This document shows positions 31,764-42,197 of a stretch of 64,000 bases of DNA, piece by piece (position 1 is the stretch's first letter; the number at the start of each line of letters is the position of its first letter). Under the pieces are notes generated by a model. The model had not been told where the DNA came from, searched no databases, and saw only the letters and a program-made list of their open reading frames with translations. The stretch covers positions 213,031 through 277,030 of the forward strand of contig KV419430.1 in assembly GCA_001630475.1 (NCBI GenBank), read 5' to 3'. The translations under genes and the position numbers were made by a program. Origin of the DNA: Sistotremastrum niveocremeum HHB9708. Taxonomy: Eukaryota > Basidiomycota > Agaricomycetes > Sistotremastrales > Sistotremastraceae.

Positions 31764-34700
31764 ATAGGTTACCGTTAGCCCCTGATGTAGTGCCGACATC
31801 GATTAGGGTCAAAGGAAGCTTAGGAGCAGCTGGAGTTGGAACTAAGAGGCTGCGGGCCGAGATCTGCGGTAAATTTGAAGCATTTTGTGTCCTCGCTATA
31901 GAGTTTCGGCATGTAAAGAAGAGGCCGCGTTTGTGTCGGCTTAAGAGTCGGCTGCTAATATGGAGGCTTGTCATACACGATTATCGTCGTCAATTACTCG
32001 ATCCGGCTAGTCCTTAGATGGTAGACAGTTACTGGCCGTAGTAGATGCCTACAGGAGGTGACAATTGGAGGGGATAAAACTCTTCGCGCCGTTTTTGCTG
32101 GTCTGCGTGTCCTGTCGTTGGAGTCAGCTCAGGACAATAGTGTCATACCATCTGATGAGCTTATGCATTGAACGCGCGCTCAGGATTAAGCTTCTAGAAT
32201 TTAAGTAACCACAGAATGCCGAAAATTACCATTGGTAGCGCTACTGGACAGCGAGCCCGATCATAGACGGGCTTGCCGCAAGCTGGACAGTGGATTTACG
32301 GACATTTGCCGTATGCGACTCCTTCAGAAGCCGTCAAGCTTCCGCGTGCTTGGGCATATAAGCAAGTGCACGGATAGGCTTTTGAGATGTAGCGCAATGG
32401 GAGCGTAAGTCTAGACCCTGGGTAGGGCCGACCCCTTCATATGCGACGATCGGCGATTTTAATCGGTGACACGAGGCAAGTAGCACGACTGCCCAAAATG
32501 GCGAATGCACCCGCGACCTAGATCTGAGCTGCCGTGTAAATCCGCAGACGTCTTCGGGACTCTTCTCGAGAGACTTTGCTAGTATCGAAATAACATTTTC
32601 TTCCGGATAGTTGAAGGAATACTTCATGGTAATGATGCGGTCTGTCGATAAGCGTTGGAAGTAGGTAGCCATACTGGCAGATACTCCAAGAGTGAACGCG
32701 AGCTCCAGTTACCGTGAGTAAGCAATTCAATGGAGCTAATGGACAGTGGATACCCGGCGGAAAAAGAATCACAAGTAGAAATGTAAACCCTGTGTGAACT
32801 GATCTGATAGCTTTGAATCGGAGGCGTCATGGCACAAACGGGAGAGCTAGGTTGTCTCCAGAACCAAGAATGCGCGGTGCCGAGAGGAATGAAGACAGGA
32901 GCGTCCCGAGAAGCATGTTATTTTCGGCCCGATATAAAAGAGGCTGGACGGTAGGCTTTGGTTTAAAATATCTATGTTATGGATGCTGCTCCGGAAAAGC
33001 AAGACTTACCAAGAATTAGCAAACCTGTAAACCTTGCAGATGATCCGGATGGAGACATCCCAAGGGTTGTTGGGGCGCTTCTGGTCTGATTGATTGAGTG
33101 TCTTTTGTTTATCCACTTAGAGAGGAAGCTGACTCCGTGGAAACCAGCATGACTAGATCGAAAAAGCAGCGGGTGCATAACGGATCAAATCTGATCCACT
33201 GATGAAATAATGGCGGATAAGAAATTCCCGTTCTGATAGCATTACTGGCACTCCTTGTAGCGTTAGAAGGTATAATGGGGGCAGTGACTCCCTCAATCTG
33301 TTGACTCGGTCTGACAGCGACTCGGTGACGAGACGTGAGTGTCGCAGATGCCGGGGGAATGAAACGTGCTCAGTTTCGAGAATCAGGCGTGCAAAGCGCA
33401 ATGTGCGTCGTACACCATAGCCAGATAATGAATGATATTGTGATGCCGAGGTAAATGTAGGAAGCATTCCGCTGTAGGCATGCGCAGGAGGAGCCACTCG
33501 CTCCGTAGGGAGCAATAGTGACGACATGGAATCGCTATTGTAACGGCGGCGCAGCCGAAGAGCCCCTAAAAAGATGGCGGCTCCTTAGTACAAGGTCACT
33601 CTGAGGGGCTTGTATTTCTCAGTCGTGAGAGGAGAGTCGCCTTATCTCGGTAATATGAAAGAAGCCGGTAGAGCAAGCTGCTGTATAAAAGCTGCTGTGC
33701 TTGGACGACAGCGAGTTTCCAAGCACAAGTATCCTGCAGCTTGAACGAACCAACCTTAACTGCTTTCACAATCGATAAATCAACATGGTCCATAATATGT
33801 GAGGCAGCATACCTGGTATGATTTGATACTCTCCGACGATAATAATCAAGGTATGCCAGACGACATGATGTTCACCCACCACATACAAGGGCATATAATT
33901 CTGAAAGTACTGTGAGGTATGCTTTGGATCGTTCCTGACACAGTGGAGGCGCTCACTGAATTGCCTGCACAGAGAGGTGTATCCGACATGGAGTCCAGCT
34001 TCCAATTGCTATGGTCCGACGAATCCCACGGCAACTGGACCAAAGGGGCCTCCAAAACCTAAACCTAAACCCAAGAGGTCAATATTCCATAGCGGATCGC
34101 CACGACATGATAGTGAGTGCTATAGCTGCATTGCGCCGTTCTAGTGCTTTTCGAAATTGGCTGAGCATGTGAATATTCTAGGCTTGAGTGTGTTACCTCA
34201 TAGTCCTTTTAGTTCACTTGGCTAGTATGCATGAGACATGAGCGACGCAAGAAACGGAGGCACCAGGAGTACACTGAGGTCGCCATTGAGCGAGTTGTAG
34301 GTTGAGAGTTTGTTGTAGTCTATTATTTACCGCGGCATAACACGGCATCTTCTCCGTCGGCAAAGTCCGAAAGTTTCATTGTGAAGTTTTTTGTTCGACA
34401 AGCGAGGTCTCAAAGTCATGCTATCTGACCGCATTGAGATTGATGAGGTGCCGTTGAAACAAGATCTCCATCCACCAAAACGCATTCAAGGTGAGTCACC
34501 GAATGTACACCGTTTGGGGCAGATTCAAGTTTCAAGTTTGAATGTTGGGGCGATGTTGCATCAGTGGAGATTCGCAATATGGCATACGATGAGTGCCAAG
34601 TGTCGTGGCAGATCGACGCATCATTTCGACGAGTCTCTATGCAAATCATGATCGCCTTCGTCCGTGGCCCAACCCAGCTTGAAAGATTTGAACACAGTCA

Positions 34701-35113
34701 TGTCGGGCAGCTCCGTTTGTTTGGGTGGAGATGTTTTCGGCATTGCTAGAGCTCTTCGGTCTGTAAGATAGTAGTTAGCTGTTCTTCTTTCCATCATCAT
34801 CATAGTCACTCCGTCAAAAGCTCGACCCCACACAGCGTCCCTCCTAATTGTTTCTCTAAGTTTTTTCTCGTCTGGGTCGCCCCGCAGCGATAAAATTTTG
34901 CCACTACGGATTTTGTACACCGATTTTCAGCGTACGCTCTTACAAACAAACACAGATCGGAGTCTTTCGGAACTTTACACTTTTGGCTGGCCCCGGACAG
35001 GAATGCCGCTGTTTACTACTATTTTTCTTATCTTATCTCGATCTAAATCTCCTTTTGGCTCGAACCCTTGATTTCTTCGATAAAAAAATTGCAGGAACCA
35101 ATCGCAAAAGGAA
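31764..35113. other. Gene-poor stretch, about 3.3 kb
   Basis: Open frames of 60-125 codons occur on both strands (33153-33527 - is the longest, 124 aa), none with domains or clean splicing. The frame at 34621-34920 (-), containing LRETIRRDAVWGRAFDGVTM, is the most protein-like but stands alone. At about 34056-34071 there are two and a half CCTAAA units (CCTAAACCTAAACCC), telomere-like but too short to interpret. Confidence 0.35.
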
Positions 35114-35212
35114 TGATTGAGCGCGGAATCGAACCGCGAGCCTTCTGTGTGCAATGGCGGTTCGACTCCGCGCACTGTTAGACAGAAATCATAACCGCTA
35201 GACCACTCAACC
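35114..35212 (-). tRNA. tRNA-Val(AAC) with 26-nt intron
   Basis: On the minus strand the acceptor stem GGTTGAG pairs with CTCAATC (one G-T pair), discriminator A. The D arm is GTCTAGCGGTTATGAT, the anticodon stem TCTGT pairs with ACAGA, and the loop is CT-AAC-A...C. The T arm CGCGG-TTCGATT-CCGCG has the conserved TTCGA. A 26-nt intron (plus-strand 35150-35175) sits right after position 37, the standard site for nuclear tRNA introns. The mature length is 73 nt. The CTAACAC loop is typical of eukaryotic tRNA-Val(AAC). T-rich runs downstream (about 35027-35018 on the minus strand) are distant, so the terminator is unclear. Confidence 0.88.
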
Positions 35213-36151
35213 GATGGGAAAGGTGATCAAAACAAAAATTATAGGTAGAAACCACTCTACATGACCCCTTGATGTCCCTGACTGACCTATAGATGAGCCT
35301 TCACAGGCGCTACAGGAATCGATGTGTCCCCCTCGTCCTCAACGCAGATTTTAACCGATTTCTTTGACGAGGAAGGGTGTTTCGGACGTTGCCGAAGTCG
35401 GACTGCCGAGACCCGACGCTACTTCCGAGTTTTGAGTCTCCGAACTGATTGATTGATCGTCAGATCTCAAGTTCAGACCGCTGCACACCTGAAAATAGTC
35501 GTCATCGACTCGTAGAAACCCTGGATCAATCTACGACTTTGCATCCATTTCTTCTGATATATATTTCTCTGGCCAAGCGCAGCACATCTATCAAAAATTT
35601 TCAAACTCGTGGTGCCGACACCTCATCCAGGCTCATTAAATTGTGTTCAAGGCTTCCAGCGGACAATTATGTTTTCATCCTAGACCCAATGCTACACGTT
35701 GGGAAAGACCGAGGTCGTGCAAGTGGCTTCTCGGCAATAATACTATTTAATTTAAGCAACTACTCGTGTACTCGAAGAGTTCAGTCTCGCTGGGTTTTGC
35801 TCAGCCCGTTGATTCAGTGATCAATGAATTCAACAAAATGCAGCTAAGAGAGTAGACGATGCATGCAAGGCCCACCGAGACCTCAATTGAGGTCGGTTAT
35901 TATCGGGAAGAGAGGCGCCGGCGCTCAGATAATTGAAGATAGCCTCAAATGAATATTGCTATAGGAGCTGTTCGTCAAGCAAAGTCTATCGTCAGGTCGT
36001 TTCAGAATGACATTGGAACAATGCACCGAAAATTCATAGAAATCGTTGAGTCCGAGAAAGAATGAATTTTCTTGTGCAATTAAAATACTGACAAAAAATC
36101 CGATACCAACTCTTGCGATGCACCCACAGACTGAGAGAACACACCAGAACC
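35213..36151. other. Intergenic; upstream of tRNA and downstream of UstYa-like gene
   Basis: One plus-strand frame (35449-35820, 123 codons) is open but has no recognised feature and no splice-supported extension. No RNA gene other than the tRNA was seen. Confidence 0.35.
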
Positions 36152-37134
36152 CTAATGCCCATGCTCATGCCCAACATGAATACTCGCATTCCAGACACGA
36201 TCGATTTTACGCGCCATCGCCCAGTCTCGGATGGCATCGAAATTTCGGCACGTGTGGATGCTATCAAAATGCGGAAAGCTGACTCCCCGGCTCTCATCCC
36301 ATTGCCACACATTAGGCGTGATATCGGCGTTGCACAAGATGTTTTCTCGCAGGATGTTCACGCAATGATCGGTATGATCAAAGGGCTCTGTGTCGCTGCC
36401 AATCACTATGCCGGGTGGACCCATTTCTGGGGGACCATATCGCTCCGGCCAGAGGGCTCTACGGACGTAATTCTAAGGAAGAGGGTAAGTCAAAGGCAAA
36501 GGCTGGGGAGACGGGAACGTACGAGACAATGTATTTGGTGGAATACGTCGAGAGAGATTGCATAACGCCCTTCTTTATCGTTCGGAAGCGGTTCTGTACG
36601 GTTGGGAAGGAGCGCAGCTTCCTCTGCCGATATGTATGACAGCCCCACTGGAGGATAAGGGTTTCATGAGCGGGAGAGATGGAAGAGGTAGACGGAGCTC
36701 ACTGTAATAAAGATCATCCCAAGCCTTGTCCGTCTCGTCGGTTGGGGGTCCATGATATATCGTTTTAGTACCGAGCTCGTCAAATACTCGTCGTTCATAT
36801 CGCACCGCGCTTTGAGCCGGAGCTATAGCACTTGATCAGTATAGACTCATGCAGAGCTGACTTGTTATAACTCACAATATAATGGTCCTGAAACGCCCCA
36901 TATCGGATCCATCTGACTGGCAGAGCAGTCGGGAGTGGGCTTGGAGAAGTTGAAATATAGACCGATGACATTCATCACAAACAGGACAGCAAGGATTCCG
37001 AACTCGACGGGTCGTCGTAGAGTGAATTTTGATTGAGACACTTCATCTTCTAGGTCATCCTTCTCCTTCAAGAGATCGTCGCTGCTCCCAGAAGCATGGG
37101 CTTGGGGGAGGAGAGGGCGATAGTCTTTCGACAT
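36152..37134 (-). CDS. UstYa-family (DUF3328) oxidase-like protein
   Basis: Exons 37134-36876, 36822-36703, 36647-36523 and 36472-36152, introns of 50-55 nt, 274 aa. A transmembrane helix at about residues 47-65 (FGILAVLFVMNVIGLYF) follows an acidic N-terminal cytoplasmic part. Both family-defining HxxHC motifs are intact: HQIHC at 163-167 and HTDHC at 201-205. LRENILCNAD, a W block and HTCRNFDAIRDWA follow, the usual C-terminal pattern. UstYa proteins act in fungal secondary metabolism, best known in ribosomal-peptide (dikaritin) cyclisation, and also in other pathways. The gene is complete. No polyketide or peptide synthetase is nearby; two small secreted peptide genes lie 1.8 and 4.7 kb away on the other strand. 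Confidence 0.88.
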
Positions 37135-37861
37135 TGAGAGTCAAGGTCGAGTGATTCCAGAGATTAGAACAGCGAGCGTAGCGTCAAGACCAGATTGATG
37201 CCACTTTGAGATAGGCCGACTGGATCAGAGGGAAACATGGGCCAAGAATGGATGATTTTCCCACTAGTACCGCTCAGTTTCTTGATAGCCCCGCGCTGGA
37301 TCCATCCTATTCCCATTGCATGTGCAGATGATAGTCTACCGCATGGCTCGCCTTGAGAAAAGAAGATTGTCGTCGACTCAGGGGAAGTTTCTCCGCTCTG
37401 GGGAAATTCACGGGCCAGTTCAATCTATGGCCATGAAGTCTCAAGATCGACGGTCTTGGATAGCAAGGGTGAGTTCTGCAATCCAGTTCGAAGAGAGTCA
37501 GCCGATCGCGAAGGTGGTCAAATAATCGCATCAGGAAAAGCAGAGAGCAACTCGATTTCACGTGAATAGCTGCCGCTGTCGTGACACCTGCCACCATGAT
37601 CTTGACTCAATGACTTCATCGCTGCTTTCCTACAAGGGCGGAGACGATCTAGACCATCGAAGCAAAGCAAAGCACAGCATACTCTCTCTCAATGGTAGCC
37701 TTAGACTTGGCTTGCTCCCGTTGTCGCTCCAGATCGTCTCGCCCTCATTCACGAAAATCCGGAGGCGAATTCGTCATTGACGCAGTCCTTCACAATATTC
37801 GAGCGTCACCGAACGTCTTAAGAAACTAGACGAAGGAATCCAGAAGCTACTTATCGATTCA
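37135..37861. other. Promoter side of the UstYa-like gene
   Basis: The sequence next to 37134 is the presumed promoter of the minus-strand UstYa gene. Beyond it only short frames are seen. The duplicated block begins at 37862. Confidence 0.35.
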
Positions 37862-38391
37862 AAGCCGATCTTCTCACCTCACAGACGATCTTCCGCATTA
37901 GACCGAACTGGGCGGATACTTATTCCTATACTCTGGTTCCGCCTCTTCACCGTTTTTACGATCCAGTATGTGAAGCCAGATCCATTTTCGTTTCAACCAT
38001 ATGCTTGACCATCACCTGCAAACGAGGGTTGTCCTGAGTCCTATCTTGACCGAGGTCTGATTCACTCGGGTCGGTCTCGTAACGCTCAACTCTGTGATCG
38101 ATGGATTGGATCACCCTGCTCCAGGATCAAAGACACGCGTTCTATGATCTCTGTGGCAGCTATTGTGTACAGGCTCGAGCGAACGTGCGTCACTGTCAAT
38201 GGACTCGGACTCACCACCATGAGATTGCTTCTCCCAGCAAACGCCTTCTGATGGATCCGTGTCCCCGTATATCCTGATCTGCTCACAGAAACTGCACTGG
38301 AGAATCAGAGAGAGGTACTGGAAACTCCGCCGTCTTTGCGATATCACAAGATGAGCGAAAGCACCATTATTCACTTGACTGTCTACCAAAA

Positions 38392-38595
38392 TTAGGCGAA
38401 AAATGGACTCTGATGACCTTCTCTTGTTATGCAAATACTTCGCCGTCTAAAATCTGTCAAGAGGGAACCTCTGTAATATTTCCCTTGATTATCGCTTCTT
38501 AAACTGATCCAGACACTGCTTTGCAGGCAAGTGCATTGCGAGTCGCCGATCTGGTTCCTGAGTCTAAGATGTCCATTCCACGCCCATGAGAACAC
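38392..38595 (-). pseudogene. Decayed copy of the minus-strand gene at 41576
   Basis: The frame aligns with the start of the copy-B gene (FSWAW against FTWTW, SVWIS against KVWIS), but the ATG of copy B corresponds to GTG here. A stop appears earlier (38392), and the downstream half carries indels. Both faults suggest the copy is no longer translated as in copy B. Function unknown. Confidence 0.5.
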
Positions 38596-38930
38596 CCCAC
38601 GGACTACAATACAATCTCACCAAGAAGCGAGTCAACCATACGAAATGGCGTTAAAGAGGTAGCTTTGCGATGCAGATCGATATCCTACCGAACCAAATGT
38701 ATGCTATCTCGCCCTAAGACCACTGGGATGGGGGTCTCGAGCGTGAAATTGACTGTATGGGGCACCGATGGTACACGACTGGCCCTAGCTGCGACGAGAG
38801 TCCAATGATACCTTCACGCGCTGCCACGGACAGGTTACAGTATGGCTCAAAATCATCCCGAAGCATGGGTTATAAGAACAGACGCGAAGGTCGGAAGACA
38901 GCACGATAGTCACCCACTATTTGCAACATC

Positions 38931-39275
38931 ATGTACTCTGTTAAATCCATCGCTCTTATGCTGATCGCTTGCGTTGCAGTGGCCAGTGCTAACCCCGTAC
39001 GTTATTCAATTCTGTTTACAAGTTTCGTCTACTATGTGACGTCAATGTTAATGTCCATTCCTTTTTCCTCAGATGCCTACAAATGGTGTCGATGCGGAAG
39101 CCAATGCTTGCTACAAACCGCGTATCGGGGTAGGAAAAGTCTAGAATTTCAATTCACGATACTGAAGATCTTCAAACCCAGGTCCGCGATCCCAGCGCCA
39201 ACCCCGAGCCCTGCGTGAGTCCTCACATTTAACTCCTTGATCTTAGCCATAGTAATTGATTTGGTCGCGCAGTAA
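38931..39275 (+). CDS. Small secreted peptide precursor, copy A
   Basis: Exons 38931-38996, 39073-39129 and 39182-39214, plus a stop codon alone in the last exon (39273-39275); 52 aa. A signal peptide is clear: MYSVKSIALMLIACVAVASA. The predicted mature part contains NACYKPRIG and ends ANPEPC. Compared with copy B, the second donor has moved 6 nt downstream because the original GTAAGC changed, adding two residues, and the dibasic KR has become VR. If Kex2 cleavage matters, this copy would not be processed. Intron positions otherwise match copy B, including the one directly before the stop. Confidence 0.62.
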
Positions 39276-39799
39276 ACTACAATCTTCTGAATCATCGTCT
39301 TCTGGGTCTAAGAGATTATCATTGTCAGTTTGATAGACTTTCCACGCTTGTCAGACTACGCGTGGCTTTGAGCCTCGAATTCGAAGTAAATATAAGGAAT
39401 TTTCATGAACTATGATGCGGTCATGGCGACCCAGAGCTTCACACTGCGGGCAAGGTGCACTTTTCTGTGTAGGTAAAACTTGCTCGGAGGCCCCTAATGG
39501 AGGAATTCCGACGATTTATAGGTCGTATAAACCGGTTAAGAAGCGGTTTATACGGCGAGTAAAGTGCCATGGGTCCGCAGTGTCAGCATTCATAATGAGC
39601 CACCTTGCAGGCTTGCAAGTCGCGACCCAAATATGGTACGCGGGATGGAAATCAGCGTCCCTATGACACAAGCTCTAACACAACCTCAAGACAGCTTGAT
39701 CACTTCCTTTTCAGATGGTCCTGATGTGGGAGTATATACTAACACAGCGGGGGAAAAAAATTCGAGAAATCGGATAGAAATGAGTACTAGACCTCGGAC
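39276..39799. other. Intergenic; contains a 29-bp perfect hairpin
   Basis: At 39525-39553 GTATAAACCG and CGGTTTATAC form a perfect 10-bp stem with a 9-nt loop. No Pol III or protein-coding context is visible. The remaining short frames are unsupported. Confidence 0.4.
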
Positions 39800-40345
39800 A
39801 TTTACTCAAGGGTAATTTACTCTCGAGTAAATGACCGGTTATTTACTGGTAAATAACATGTAAATTACTGGGATGGGTTTGGGATGGTGTAAATATCTGT
39901 CAATATCTTCAATTCTCTCGCGATGACGCAGAAGGATGGGCAGAATATCCACCAGAGTCAGCCAGGAAGCCACAAGTCGACGATGGGAGGGTGGTCGGGG
40001 ATAATGTTCTTACCTCCGTCATGACCCTATTTGGCTTCACGGCGGCTCCGAAATCAAAGCCGAAGTGCCCGAAACTCCGCCAACAACGTTTGAAATCGGA
40101 CGATAGCAGACGTTTCACCTTCACCTGAAGACAGTGAAAAATGGAGGAGCTCTACATACGCGTATGACACTCATTAGAGACCAGTAATCGGGTACCTGGG
40201 TTATATATCCGGTTGTAGGTAATTGACCTAGTTATTTACCGGTAAATTACACAGTTATTTACTCAAAAATCGTCTGGAGCGCCGGGGCTACGCCCCGGAC
40301 CCCTTACAGTAAATTACTGGTAAATTACCATGTAAATATCCCTCT
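39800..40345. repeat. Palindrome-rich repeat cluster (TTTACTGGTAAA family)
   Basis: Two clusters about 400 bp apart (39805-39875 and 40219-40345) are built from variants of GTAATTTACTGGTAAATTAC, in both orientations, with TTACTCGAGTAA-like palindromes. A GC-rich inverted repeat (CCGGGGCTACGCCCCGG, about 40282-40298) lies in the right cluster. This looks like the ends of a small non-autonomous element or a nested hairpin element. It separates the two duplicated blocks. No coding capacity. Confidence 0.6.
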
Positions 40346-40920
40346 CCCAGCGCACCTGTAATTAACTTATGGTCAATATCTCGTCGGAGGTAAATGTCCG
40401 AACTCTAATGAGTACGACGAGCTTCTCTACAATAAATTCAGGTTTTCCTGGAAACTTGGACATGGTCTCAGCATAATGAGCATATCCCCGGAATGGTCGT
40501 TGTTCTGAGCATTTTTCCCCCTCAATGAGTACTACTGTATCTCATTTCGAGAACTGGGGGCGAAGCAACACGTTCTAGATCTCAAGACCTTCCCACGATT
40601 CGCTTTTGGGAATTTTGCACTGAGTCCGCTGACTAAGCGTGTCGACTCAGTCGTCGACGATGCTAACACAAATGCCTTTTTGCGAGGGACGCAATCACTC
40701 GAATGTTCGACCTTCGCTGAATGATTCGGATAACTGGAGCAAACGGAAATACTATACTAGTAGGTGATCTGCAGATTCTGCACGTACAGTATCTATTTTA
40801 AGCCGATCTTCTCACCTCACCGCACGTCGCGCATGCTCAACTGAATTTGACGGGAGCTTACTCTTAATCTCTGGTTCCACCTGCTATTTCCATCGTCTAT
40901 ACTGCTCGGTACTACGTGGG

Positions 40921-41576
40921 CTAAACCCTCTTGCTCCTGCCATAGGCTATCATATGATATGACCTGCATGCGAGGCTTACTCGGGTCTTATCTTCAATTT
41001 GTACGGACACTTGATCTCTTTTTAAATGGCTTTGAATTGCATCAACGCTGTTCATGATCAAATCCATGTGTATAAACACTGGGCAGATGCCTTCCTCCGT
41101 CTGGAAACCTGAGGATCCTTGCCCCACCACCAACATGTCCTGGGCATTACGTCCTGCTAAAGAGAAAACGCTGTCATATGCATTTCTGTCCCCATGCGGC
41201 CTAATCCGTTGAAAGGACATGCATCGGATGGTCAGGAGACAAGGCGGCTGGAAACTTCATTTTTTTCTCGGAATTAGTGGATGGGCACCGCTACATTCGT
41301 GGATACGGCGAGCTGGGGACCCTGGAACACCTTCTCGGAAAATCTTGATTACCTGTCATCGCGGATGCTATCCTCGCAGCGGTATATAACGTGGTGGATA
41401 ATCTCCTCCAGTTGAGGCACACTTGGCCGCTCAGGATTACGGGCAGATTCTGTCTCATTATCGTCTTTTGGACTGATCCAAACCTTGCTTCTTCCACGAA
41501 TGCGGAAACATAGCGTTTGAGAGCTGCCGATAAACCCCTGGATATGAAGATCTTCTTTCCACGTCCATGTGAACAT
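40921..41576 (-). CDS. Hypothetical protein divergent from peptide gene, copy B
   Basis: The first exon runs from ATG at 41576 to a donor (AG|GTAATC) at about 41350 and encodes MFTWTWKEDLHIQGF..., with KVWISPKDDNE and LEEIIHHVIYRCED. Further minus-strand coding appears at 41220-40921 (QRIRPHGDRNAYDS, EDMLVV-like stretches and a helical NSVDAIQSHLKRDQVS), but I could not fix the acceptor. An overlapping frame begins at 41584. No signal peptide, membrane helix or domain is recognised. Its divergent position next to the peptide gene, and the duplication of the pair as a unit, suggest a shared role; that is inference. Confidence 0.4.
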
Positions 41577-41873
41577 GCTACCATCTTCTATTTTATCTCA
41601 CTACAAGCGAGATAACAATACGAATGGGCGTTAAAGAGCTGATACTTGTGCGCAAACTGGGATACTATTGGACTTTATCTCGCCTTATAACCTCTGCTAT
41701 GCGGGTCTCGAGCTGGAAACCAACCGCATGGGGCACCGATCGGTACACGAGCAGCATATCTTGTGAAAAGATTCCGTCTGTTAGGGCCCAAGCTCAATCC
41801 AACTCGCGGACTATAAGTAGAGGTGCAAAGATCACAAGACATCACGATAGTAATCCGCCAATTACATCCTACC

Positions 41874-42197
41874 ATGTTCTCCGTCAAATCCATCGCTCTT
41901 CTCCTGCTCGCCTGCGTCGCAGTGGCCAGTGCTACACCTGTGAGCAGTCCCATTCCTATTGTAAATTCCCTTATGTTAACGCTTGCGCCTTTCCCTTAGG
42001 TCGCTACCAACGTTGTCGATGAGGAAGTCGGTGCTTGCTATGTGCCCCATGTAAGCATGGGTAGAACGCTCGGGTCGATTTTTAACGCTGAACACCTTTG
42101 TATTCAGAAACGCGACGCTAACGCCAACCCCGTGCCCTGCGTGAGTTCCCTTGCTCCGATATCATTCACGTTCCCAACTGATATGCTTCTGCAGTGA
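41874..42197 (+). CDS. Small secreted peptide precursor with KR site, copy B
   Basis: Exons 41874-41939, 42000-42050, 42108-42140 and the stop alone at 42195-42197; 50 aa. The signal peptide MFSVKSIALLLLACVAVASA is followed by a 19-residue stretch with an acidic part (VVDEEVG) and ACYVPH, then a dibasic KR at 40-41, then a 9-residue C-terminus DANANPVPC. KR is a classical Kex2 cleavage site. There are only two Cys in the secreted part, at ACY and the very last residue, so one disulfide or a modified peptide is possible. There is no CaaX box, so it is not a lipopeptide mating pheromone. Each exon maps to a precursor segment: signal, first segment, KR plus tail, stop. All four introns-to-exon phases are 0. 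Family not recognised. Confidence 0.7.

Larger units (their letters stand above)
37862..39275. repeat. Duplicated block, copy A (older/decaying)
   Basis: About 1.4 kb related to 40800-42197 at an offset of 2.94-2.98 kb. Landmarks are shared: AAGCCGATCTTCTCACCTCA at the left end, CTCTGGTTCC soon after, a minus-strand frame and its divergent plus-strand peptide gene. The copies have diverged by substitutions and small indels (the offset changes along the block), so the duplication is not recent. Confidence 0.75.
40800..42197. repeat. Duplicated block, copy B (apparently intact)
   Basis: Counterpart of 37862-39275. Carries the minus-strand gene starting at 41576 and the plus-strand peptide gene starting at 41874, whose ATGs are 298 bp apart and divergent. 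Both could be driven by a shared bidirectional promoter. Confidence 0.75.

Noticed and set aside
34056-34071. CCTAAACCTAAACCC as a telomeric repeat
   Set aside because: Fewer than three units in the middle of the window; could be chance. The CCCTAACCCT at about 15208 is likewise too short.
34975-35175. 66-codon minus-strand frame overlapping the tRNA
   Set aside because: It reads through the tRNA-Val gene and its intron; the RNA structure explains the sequence better.
41874-42197. Lipopeptide mating-pheromone precursor
   Set aside because: Basidiomycete pheromone precursors lack a signal peptide and end in a CaaX box. This protein has a clear signal peptide and ends in PVPC with Cys as the last residue.
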